A DNA stretch of 64,000 nt from Rhyzopertha dominica. Lineage: Eukaryota > Arthropoda > Insecta > Coleoptera > Bostrichidae. Shown in pieces: positions 42,120 to 52,379 of this stretch. The stretch lies in assembly GCA_025024175.1 (NCBI GenBank), contig QCXZ01000064.1, positions 11,532,001-11,596,000 of the forward strand. Reading direction: 5' to 3'. The notes beneath the pieces are model-generated. The model ran no database searches. It saw nothing but the letters and a program-made list of their open reading frames with translations, and had not been told where the DNA came from. The position numbers and the translations under genes are program-made. Numbering within the stretch: the first letter of the stretch is position 1; each line of letters opens with the position of its first letter.

Positions 42120-42981
42120 CTTGAAAGAGAAGCATAATATACACATGGTGCTTGAATACTGAATTACAAAAATTAAGGTGCTTTATACCTAACATTAAAA
42201 TATGAAAAATAATGAATGAACAATAACTAGCATGAACTTATAAGGTAAAATCCTGAAAAAAGTCAAGACACTTTTGATCAAACATTCGAAGTTGTCAGAA
42301 CAACCCTCTACCCCTAGCAGGAAAGAGAGGTCGAATATTACCTCAATTTGAAGGTCTTCCAAAGTCCTTTCTGAAAATGCGTAGGAAAAACTAAGTATAG
42401 GTATCAGTTTTTTTCGAAAAATTTAATTTTGACCGGAGAAATGCTAAATCAATTTAAACAAGGAAAGTTTGTTATTTTAAGACATCGAAAATGTCCCTGA
42501 ATCTTTAATGCATTAAAACTGAAATTACTTATTCGATCTTTTTAAGTTTCATATAAATTGGATTATCTTCTTGAATTATTTGTACTCTATCGCCAATTTG
42601 AATTCTGTAGCTGTTTACTACCTAACATTGAAAGTTACCAATCCAAAATGGTGTTTACAGTTCAGGAAAGTGTGGAAATTGTGTTTATTTTACAAAAATA
42701 ATGACTACATTGAGCTGGAACGGTTCCTCACTGCTTTAATGAGTTCCACCCTTATAAACCTATCCATCACAAATACGTCTTGGAACTTGTGAGAAAATTA
42801 GGGAGCCTCGATTGAGAATCAGAAATATAAGCCCGTAAGAGTTGTTGCAAATGAAGCTGTTGCCAATTTGGGTCATGTTGCTCTGTTGGAAGATATGCAA
42901 TCTGTTTGAAAGATATTACAAGTCTCTGGAGTCAGCATGGCATCAATCTTCAGTATTATCCACATCAATAGAGAGGCACTG

Positions 42982-43081
42982 NNNNNNNNNNNNNNNNNNN
43001 NNNNNNNNNNNNNNNNNNNNNNNNNNNNNNNNNNNNNNNNNNNNNNNNNNNNNNNNNNNNNNNNNNNNNNNNNNNNNNNNN
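42982..43081. other. Assembly gap, 100 N
   Basis: Exactly 100 Ns, a size commonly used as a placeholder for gaps of unknown length. It joins the end of the inverted copy to a point inside exon 12 of the direct copy. Confidence 0.99.
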
Positions 43082-43281
43082 TTGAGATATCAAAGACAAG
43101 AGTTCCAAAGGATCAGGAATTAACGTGCGATCCCTGCCAGAATCTAACATCAGTGTCCATTGAGAAAATGTAAGGAAGACTGCTCTCATGGTTTTGAAAT
43201 AGACGAAAATGGTTGTAGAACTTGCAAATGTCTAGAACCATGTTCAAAAATTTCTTGCAGAGGAGAAGGAGAAACATGCAG
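43082..43281 (+). CDS. Exon 12, copy 2 (5'-truncated by gap, frameshifted)
   Basis: It begins at the gap inside the thyroglobulin domain after CWCVDLRGF. Small deletions near 43132-43148 (a C, and an AC pair) break the frame that is open in copy 1, so the correct reading here is copy 1. Confidence 0.85.
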
Positions 43282-43509
43282 GTATTGTATTTACAGAATG
43301 ATAATGAGAATATGGTCTTGCATATATTCAGAAATAACAAAATAAATTCTAATTAAATTATTTTATAACGAAAATATCTTCAGTCTCAGAACTTTGTACT
43401 CTTGTAAATTCAAAAACCATTTTTTGGCAGTCAAAAATAAACAAATCATTTCAAGAAGTACCTAGACAGAAGACAGAATACTCTTTCACTAGTAGCCGAA
43501 TTGTTATAG

Positions 43510-43720
43510 ACTGGTTCAAGTGGAATGCACAGATTGGCCATGCCCACCAGTTCCAATGTGCCTTCCAAAGAAAGAAAATCCCTGTCAACATGGGGAACCC
43601 TTGAAATTGACAGGATCTGAAGATATGGTGTCTTGCGGTCCTGACTTTGAAAGTTGCCATCTTCTCACAAATGTCAACTTAGTCCTGTTGGAGAATATGC
43701 AGTATGCTGTCCCAAACCTA
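43510..43720 (+). CDS. Exon 13, copy 2 (one-base deletion)
   Basis: 211 nt against 212 in copy 1. A missing C in the AGTTGCC run near 43655 shifts the frame inside the lustrin-type domain. Confidence 0.86.
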
Positions 43721-43759
43721 GTAAGTAATTATTGATTAAAACTTCTGACAGACAGTGGC

Positions 43760-45500
43760 ATGCCTATTGGGGGGGGGTCTAACCCAAAAATTACGTTAGA
43801 TTTTAATAACACAGGAAAGTTAAAAAATTGGTAAATTTTTTTAAACCAGCTGGTTTCATAGCGCTGGCACCGTAGTCTCCGTCGGCGCTTAGTGTCCGTG
43901 TCAGCTCTCGTTTCGAGATATCGGAGCAAAATGCATTTTTTTAATGGGAAGGGGGGGGTCATAAGGCACATCATTGAAAAGGATATTTTTTCCTGATTTC
44001 AAAAATGTATCACACTTGTACAATTTATTACTTCTGAGTTGAGGAAAGTGGGTCTTGAAAAAAACTTGGGGATAAAAACCAAATTCGTTATCGCTAAGTA
44101 AAAATAAAACTCCGGGTGTCTCCATTTTCCTTTTTCATTCAATTTGTTATTTGCGATCACAATGCCTCAGTTAACTGAACATGATCGCATCGAAATTTTG
44201 ATGACGATTGGTTATGGAGATAAAAGGCGAAGATATTCGGAAGTAATTGCACTCTACAATGCAATTCATGAAGATCGTGAACCAATTGCCAGATCAACAG
44301 TTATTAAAACATTGCAACGTTTTGACGAAACCGACGGTGTTGAAAATCGTCAAAGACCAGGACGTCCAAAGTATGAGTTGAGAAAAGTAGCTTGAATGTC
44401 CTTTTAGATGAGCAGAGAATCCCAAGTGCTCCCACTCACCATATTAGCAGAAGATATGTTCATAAAATTTTGAAAAAAGAGAAGTATCATCCATATAAAA
44501 TTCACTAATTACAAGAAGTGAGCGAAGATGATTTCGATCGTAGGATAGAATTTTGCGAAACTGCTATAAACATGATAGATGAAGACAGAAACATTTTAAA
44601 TTGGATTATGTTTTCTTATGAAGTGCGACTTTTTGCCTCAATGGTAATGCGAATAGATATAATTGCAGATATTGGTCTGACACAAATCCACATTTGGATG
44701 GAACAAGTCCACATACAACACCCTCAGAAAGTGAATGTCTGGTGTGGTATTATCGGTGAGCATATTGTTGGGCTTTTTTCACTGATGAAAATTTGAATGC
44801 GGTCAAGTATTACCGCTCCTGCGCGAGTACATTATACCAGAACTTGATGCCGCTTGATTTTCCTGTGGGGGTATCTGAAAAATCTTATTTATGCTGATCG
44901 TCCAAATAATGCAGAAGATTTAAAAGGACGAATCAGAAATTCAGAACTTACCCCCACATATGCTACAAAGTACATTAGAAAACTTTTACTCAAGGCTGCA
45001 TTACTGTCAGAAACTAAATGGGGGAACATTTTGAGCATATTCTGTAATGTAAATCTGAAAAAATACTGCAATTTTCATGGAATCATGTTTTTCTTTTTTA
45101 CTTTTTGGGTACCCGATTCGCAATAAATTGATCAAACTAGACGAAAATTATCACCAGTCAAGGAAAAATTGTTTACCTGTTTTTTGTCCATTTTAGCTAT
45201 AAAGAAAATTGTTTTCATTCTTTTCGTTCTTTGTCAAGCCCAATTATTGTATTTACACTTTTTTCAACTCAGAAGCAATAAATTGTACAAGTGTGATACG
45301 TTTTTTAAATCAGGAAAATATCCTTTTCAATGATGTGTCTTTTGACCCCCTTCCCATTAAAAGAAAGCAACTTGCGCCCATATCTTGGAAATGAGAGCTG
45401 ACATGGAGTAGAAAAAAACCCAGAAAATGCATTTTAATTACCCATAGGCCTATGCACAATTTCAGAAAAATCGGTCAAACAAAACCGGAAATATCCTGCT
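43760..45500 (+). mobile_element. Copy 2 of the intron-13 mariner-like element
   Basis: Same element as 31985-33745, at the same place relative to exons 13 and 14. The transposase start is at 44162 and is one base longer open here (through YELRKVA) owing to a T insertion near 44377. Confidence 0.85.
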
Positions 45501-45889
45501 GGTTCCATACTTTAGTCACAGATCAGTGATTAATATAATACCTTAGGTACTTTGAATATAATAATATATTACATAACCAGAGTTGTAAGAAGCATATTAC
45601 AATTAATTGGGATGTTTCAATTAGATATAATGTAAATACCTTTCGAATGACAGAAACATCAACCAAAAGAAAATAAAGTACAACATTAACTATTTCATGT
45701 GATATTTCTAACAATTAACTGAAATCGGATAACATCAAGCGAACGCTTTTTGGAAACTGAAACTGTAACGTAATAAAAAATATGTGCTAGTCATTACGTA
45801 ACACTGTATGTAATAACGAATTTACTAATCAACATATAGTACATTATGAGCAATTTACTAATAAATAAGTAGAAAAAAGTGAATTATAT

Positions 45890-46880
45890 TCAAAGTTCGA
45901 TATCATGGTGTACATCCTGCAAAGACATAATGTCACAGTCTTAATCCAAATTTGACATGCCCCATCATATACTCAGTATCAAAAATAATTTCAACGCTAC
46001 CCATTAAGCATAATCGAATTTTTGCACCTTTAAGTACCATGCACCACGGCCCTAGTCTCATAATCATGTCGTACACACATGGCATTTTTTACCGGAACCA
46101 TCATACTTGGCATCGAAAATGACATCCAACAACACCCATAAAGCAAAATCGAATTTTTGCACGTTTAGGTACCATGGTGCATGTTCGTACACTTCCTAAT
46201 CAAAATTTGACATATATGTATCATACTCAGCATCAAGACACGATCAATGACACTCATGATTCAAAAACGATTTTTTGCACGTTTAGGTACCATAGTGCAT
46301 GTTGGTATAATCTTAATCCAAATTTGATATGTATATCTATAATCATACTCAACATAAATAACATACGATCAAAGACACCTATAATGCTAAAATGAATTTT
46401 TTTCTGCTTTAGCTAGCTGATGCTTGTCTGTTTATAGTCTTAATTCTTTGACTTGCATCATTATACTCATGAAGAAGAATCGAATTTCGCCCTTTAGATA
46501 TCATTGTGCATGTCTATAATTGTCTTAAGAATGGTATCCTGGAGAGAGAAAAGTCCATCTGAGATAATATTTTGCAAAACAGCACTACTATTGAGTTGTT
46601 TTTTACCGCACCGATATATTTGAAAATGATCTTATTCGAAAGCTCGTGATCAACATTTCCACATAAGCGATTTTTTATGTGCAAATTAACTGTTGCAACA
46701 ACTAAAATTCGTAAAAGTGTAGGCGTGAAACAAAATAGAATTTTTGCACTGTTAGGTACCTTGGTGCATCTTTCTCATAATCTTAATCTAAATTAAACAT
46801 ACATAAATACCATCATACTCACAAAATTACATTCAACGTTACCCATAGTTCAAAATCCAATTTTTGCACCTTAGGTTCCA
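45890..46880. repeat. Copy 2 of the ~120-bp satellite array
   Basis: Same array as 34120-35110, unit for unit, within the large duplication. Confidence 0.85.
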
Positions 46881-47758
46881 TGGTGCTTTGATGCTAGAGG
46901 CAGCATCCGAAAGTTTAGGGTACATTTTTGTTTCTCATTTTTTATGTTTACAAATAGTATGTTTCCAACAATCCATTGTGATCAAATTTTCAGTGCTACT
47001 TTAATTTGACAAGGAGTTCACTTATGCTGTTGCTTTTACGTTCCTTATCTCTGCCATCTTCAACTGCTCGTCGCTCTTTACAAATTGCATAACCATGAAC
47101 ATGTCTACGATCGGGAGATTATTTGAAACGCGCTAACGAAGCCTTCAGAAGTCATAACTCATAAATATTAAGTAAGTACTTCACTCTTTCTTCGCGTATT
47201 TTAATTCGCTTGTCACAAAATGAATTGACACAACACGTGACGCGCAGACCCCAAATGTAAACAGGCGGCCATTTATAAGACACCTGACGTCACGGCCAAT
47301 ATGTTCGCGTTTTGGCGGCCACCTTAATTATTTACATTTTTAACATTAAAGATACACCTTACGGTCCATTTTTTCGATTTTATAAGCTGTCACAGCTGTT
47401 TTGTGTGCTGATAGATAGCTAACTAGCCACGAATTGATCTGCCACTTGCGCCTAGAGTTCTTAATTTTGCTAACAGATTTAGGTAGGACACACCTTAAAT
47501 TCAACAAAAGCTTTTTTCCACATTGTTAGAAACGGAATTCGATTACAAAATAATTAAAATAGTAAAAAGCTTAGTTAGAGAATATGTGCAGTTTTTCAAG
47601 ATTGTGGGTGATATTCCATCTGGGCCTCTTTTCTTACAATTAAATGCTCAAAGCCATCAAAAATATCATATTATGACGCAGGCAGAAGCAAATGAATGGA
47701 TGATTGAATCATCAAATACGGTGATGTAGCAATCACAAGATTTATTTATTTGTTACAG

Positions 47759-48202
47759 GAGATGTATGTTTCGAGCCTCTAGACAAAGGAACTTGTACCG
47801 ATGAAGACTTGCCCAGAAACCTAACTAGATACTTCTTCAACACTCGTACCAACAAATGTGAGACCTTCATATACTCTGGCTGCCAAGGCAACCACAACAA
47901 CTTCCACACACAAGAAATGTGCAATTTAGTATGCCCCGTACTGAGCCAATGTGAACGATTACGCGAAAAGAACCAGAAGGCTGCTGAGAGATATAAAAGA
48001 CCAACGTTTGCACCCAGATGCAATCCGGACACTGGAGCCTGGCAACCAGTGCAGTGCTTAGAACATGTTGACGTTTGTTGGTGTGTTACACCCCAGGGAG
48101 AGCCTTTGAAAGGAACACTTATAAGGGGCTCCGAACCACAGTGCAACTTCAGGCAAGCTAGAAATAGAGCTAGGGATCGATTGGATGATGACAGCGATCT
48201 TG
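47759..48202 (+). CDS. Exon 14, copy 2: Kunitz plus thyroglobulin
   Basis: 444 nt, same reading as 35983-36426, confirming the five-residue insertion in the Kunitz loop. The donor differs: an extra T makes GGTTAAGT instead of GGTAAGT, probably a consensus error. Confidence 0.88.
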
Positions 48203-49249
48203 GTTAAGTGGTATTTTATTCTTTTTTTCCTTCCCTAGTAAGTTAATCTCTCAAATACCTGTCGGTAAACAGTTATTAAAAATCCGCATGATGCGATCAA
48301 TTACGGCTGGAGTTGGAATTTGTTGGTCTTTCAGTCTAAAAAACCGCTGCAAATTGAATCAATACTTCGACATCCAATTGTCTTATGCTAAACGATTAGT
48401 AATCAAATTTTGAGCATTTTGTCTCTCTACACATTTTTTCTAAGACAAAGTCTTCGTGATATTGGCAAAAATATATAAATTTTAAAAATAGGTTTTTTCC
48501 AAATAACTCAAAAATTATTAACTTAACAAACAAATTACAAGAGTGCTTTCTGATCAGAAATTTGATTTTATATATAATACAAAAATTGCTACACCGAAAA
48601 TTTATAAGAGTGAATAATACTCGCAGTTGTAATGCTAACCACATAGGTACTAAAACAAAAAAAAATATAAAAAAATAAAAATTTGCAAAAAGGGTAGTTA
48701 CCCCCAATTTTGCCCCCCTTCCCGATACCGTACTTACTCCACAAACAATAGGTCGCTTTGGGTAGTAGAAATTTATACGTTTGCCAAATTTCAAGTTCAT
48801 ATATTAAGTCTTTCGAAAGTTATCGTGTATACAAACAAAACCACAGACAAGAAATTTGTTTTGGCTCAAATTTTGCTTTTTTTTGCGTTTTCGACCATTT
48901 TAAAGCGAATGAGCAAATAAAAATTTTTGAAAAGTTTTTTTCGCGATACAATACTTCCCATCCGTTGGATGTGGAAGTAATTAACATTGAATAGCATAAA
49001 ATTAATATCGTTTACTTTGTGGTTGAAAATTAAAAGGTACTTACAAGAATGAAAGTGTAAACACATTTTTGTGTAATTTTTTTCAAATCACACTGATAAG
49101 CATCATTTGCGTATAGGAGAACATAATTCAAAACGCTGTAGTACATTTTTCACAAACCAAACAAACAATATCGGCCTCAAGTGGTACTCTTGGACAACAC
49201 CTAATAGCAAACTGATAATGCCACAAAATAACAAAATTACGTCTATGCC

Positions 49250-49535
49250 ATGTCGCCTGCGTCAAAACAATCTGTGAACAGTTGTTTCGGCTTATAAAGC
49301 CTCCTCAGCACAGCTATAGTCTTAAAGCAGACAACACGGCACAGATCTGACTTCCCTTATATACGCCAAGGTAGGCGATGAGAACTGCATTATTTGCAGA
49401 AATCATGGTTGGGGGACGTCTGCCGGCTTTTAAACGCCCACAACATAGTGGACTGCCGTTTAGATTAGTTCTGGACGAGTGGATGATGCCGTATGCCGTA
49501 TTGCCACTAGATGGCATGGTGTCATCCACACTGTA
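49250..49535 (-). repeat. Copy 2 of the candidate solo LTR
   Basis: Same as 37480-37760, in the duplicated intron 14. Confidence 0.45.
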
Positions 49536-49790
49536 ATTATCGTATATTATTCCGTATAATTTTCACTACGATCTGAGTTTTGAAATTTCTTGTAACATTT
49601 TAAATAAACTAAAGAGAAATCAAAGAATTTTACGAAATAATAATCCTTCCCTTGCTACCGTTAAAAATCAAATGATATTTTGGTAATAAAGTGCTGAGAA
49701 GTTGTAGAAATTGTTAGCTGCTTTAACAAATCACTTTCTGAATTATTAAGTTTACCGCAAATTTAACACCATTACTATTTTTATTTCTAG

Positions 49791-50057
49791 TTCTTGAAGA
49801 ATTGATGATGCAAATTGGTTCTATTGCAAGTGACTACGACGATAGCGAAGCAACACCTGACTTGCAAATGGAAACTAGTGGTCTCTCTCCCCAAGAATTA
49901 CCCAGAAAAACACGCTGTGAATCAATGGGTGCACAGTGTGATGAACACGGAAAATTTTTGCCCATGCAATGTGATCAGGAAATTTGTTGGTGTGTTGACG
50001 AAAGCGGTAATCAACTTCCGATGACAAATTCATTCAAAAGAGGAGAACAGAGTTGTA
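49791..50057 (+). CDS. Exon 15, copy 2 (intact)
   Basis: 267 nt, phase 1 at both ends. It gives the clean end of thyroglobulin domain 6 (CWCVDESGNQLPMTN, then QSC). This is the reading used for the gene model. Confidence 0.9.
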
Positions 50058-50159
50058 GTAAGTACTAATTAATATTCAGTTTACATAATTAAACAAACAT
50101 AATTAATTGCAATTAAACAGTCTATAATGGGGTTGACAGCTCTTAGCTGCGGTGTAATG

Positions 50160-50700
50160 TTGTATATGCTGGGTAGGGATGTTAACGATACTTCGATGGT
50201 ATCGAAATATTGATATTCTGAGCCCAAATTAATATCGATAATTTGTATCGATACTGATTGCTTGCTTTTGTAATGATATAAATGTAAACAGTATTACGTC
50301 TACATCATGGATACACAGTGCCTCTCTATTGATGTGGATAATACTGAAGATTGATGCCATGCTGACTCCAGAGACTTGTAATATCTTTCAAACAGATTGC
50401 ATATCTTCCAACAGAGCAACATGACCCAAATTGGCAACAGCTTCATTTGCAACAACTCTTACGGGCTTATATTTCTGATTCTCAATCGAGGCTCCCTAAT
50501 TTTCTCACAAGTTCCAAGACGTATTTGTGATGGATAGGTTTATAAGGGTGGAACTCATTAAAGCAGTGAGGAACCGTTCCAGCTCAATGTAGTCATTATT
50601 TTTGTAAAATAAACACAATTTCCACACTTTCCTGAACTGTAAACACCATTTTGGATTGGTAACTTTCAATGTTAGGTAGTAAACAGCTACAGAATTCAAA
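50160..50700 (-). pseudogene. Copy 2 of the N-terminal transposase relic
   Basis: Same relic as 38400-38920, with the TATCGATA palindrome at its border. Confidence 0.6.
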
Positions 50701-51177
50701 TTGGCGATAGAGTACAAATAATTCAAGAAGATAATCCAATTTATATGAAACTTAAAAAGATCGAATAAGTAATTTCAGTTTTTAATGCATTAAAGATTCA
50801 GGGACATTTTCGATGTCTTAAAATAACAAACTTTCCTTGTTTAAATTGATTTAGCATTTCTCGGTCAAAATTAAATTTTTCGAAAAAACTGATACCTATA
50901 CTTAGTTTTTCCTACGCATTTTCAGAAAGGACTTTGGAAGACCTTCAAATTGAGGTAATATTCGACCTCTCTTTCCTGCTAGGGGTAGAGGGTTGTTCTG
51001 ACAACTTCGAATGTTTGATCAAAAGTGTCCTTGACTTTTTTCAGGATTTTACCTTATAAGTTCATGCTAGTTATTGTTCATTCATTATTTTTCATATTTT
51101 AATGTTAGGTATAAAGCACCTTAATTTTTGTAATTCAGTATTCAAGCACCATGTGTATATTATGCTTCTCTTTCAAG

Positions 51178-51404
51178 CTCATACCCCAATTGAGAGTGTA
51201 GATGTTACACTAGGCTTCAGGGGAGAATATGACGATATCACTGCAGTACCAGTAGTCAACCAGATTGCGAAAATCATCCAAACTTTAGAGGGTACAATCA
51301 ATTCAGAAGGGATGAAAGCTGACATTACAAATGATGTTCTTTTTATAAAATTCTCCTTAATAGGCAGCAATAAAGTTGATGTTGCTTATAAAATGGAGCA
51401 ACTG
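51178..51404 (+). CDS. Exon 16, copy 2
   Basis: 227 nt, identical reading to 39410-39636. Confidence 0.87.
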
Positions 51405-51464
51405 GTATGAGAGCTTACACACTTTTCTCAATATTATTTTTACATAAAATATTTATTTACCTAG

Positions 51465-51710
51465 GTCATGCAACAACGTTTGCCAGGAATGACGGCAGAT
51501 ATTACAAGATCAAGATTTTTACACCGTTTGGGTGCAATTGTAGAACCTGTAATGGCAGAAAAGATTGTAGCATTGGAGCACAGGGAAGTTGTATCACAGT
51601 CTCCTGTTTCTGTGGTCGCACCCTATCACACAGCTTTAATTGTTATAGCGGCTGCTTCTGCATTTGTTATTTCTGTTCTGACAGTATTGGTTATTTTGTA
51701 TAAGAGAAAG
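51465..51710 (+). CDS. Exon 17, copy 2 (intact)
   Basis: 246 nt, clean frame through the transmembrane helix and YKRK stop-transfer. Confidence 0.9.
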
Positions 51711-51814
51711 GTAAGTTAAAATCAATACAGATTTATAGTTTTATTACACAACTATAGTTTAAAACCATTATATTTCTTTCAAAGAAAAACTTCTAAATTA
51801 ATTTTTATTTTTAG

Positions 51815-51949
51815 ATGAGTGCACTGCATAATATTGAAAATAAAATCATTACTGATAGTGATAGATTCCTATCAAGGTCAATTTACATTGAGCTGCCTAA
51901 GGAAAGGGTTAAGTTGTCTTCGCCAGATATTAAACCAGTACAGAATTAG
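51815..51949 (+). CDS. Exon 18, copy 2 (intact, stop TAG)
   Basis: 135 nt, 44 codons plus TAG at 51947-51949. Together with exons 1-14 of copy 1 this completes a 4083-nt coding sequence. Confidence 0.9.
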   Translation: MSALHNIENKIITDSDRFLSRSIYIELPKERVKLSSPDIKPVQN

Positions 51950-52379
51950 GATTCCTACCAGTACTGATTTGGGTCCTTGGTAAACAAGCGGAATCTATTA
52001 CAAAGGGGGCTGTTGATCAGGGATTCAAACTTTAGTTTTTGTACATGTGCTAGCAGTATTTATATTAGGAATTTGTTACTTGTAATAATTTAATATAAAA
52101 TGTATAATAATTAATGTTTTGTTTTATTAGTCTCTTTAATTTAATACGCATATCAGAATAAGATGTTCCATGAATCTAATAAGTGTTATGTTTGTTTTTA
52201 ATCAAACATATTCCATTTTATAACGCACTAATATTGGAGATCTATTAAAAAATTCTAATTAAATTTGCTAATTCTAGCATATTTATTTTTAAGTTTAAGT
52301 ATTGGATAGACATTTATTGGAATTAATTACTCATTTGTGAGAAAAAAATCAAACAGTCTAATGAATCTGACTGATATAA
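51950..52379. other. 3' UTR/flank of copy 2
   Basis: AT-rich probable 3' UTR and intergenic DNA. No canonical AATAAA was seen close to the stop. Confidence 0.45.

Larger units (their letters stand above)
38547..42981. repeat. Large palindrome: 2.16-kb inverted arms around a ~108-bp spacer
   Basis: The left arm 38547-40711 and right arm 40820-42981 are reverse complements apart from scattered single-base differences. The spacer 40712-40819 matches the unique sequence that follows the same point in copy 2 (52480-52595), ending GAATTTCT. The junction then flips at CTGGCAC, the complement of GTGCCAG before AGAAATT. The right arm stops at the N gap. The arms carry exons 16-18 and the transposase relic of 38400-38920. 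Confidence 0.95.

Noticed and set aside
43760..45500. Second independent insertion of the mariner-like element
   Set aside because: It sits at the same position between exons 13 and 14 as the copy at 31985-33745, so it belongs to the large duplication.
47742..48146. Open minus-strand frame opposite exon 14 (and the same at 35966-36370)
   Set aside because: Antisense of a strongly supported Kunitz/thyroglobulin exon; no motif of its own.
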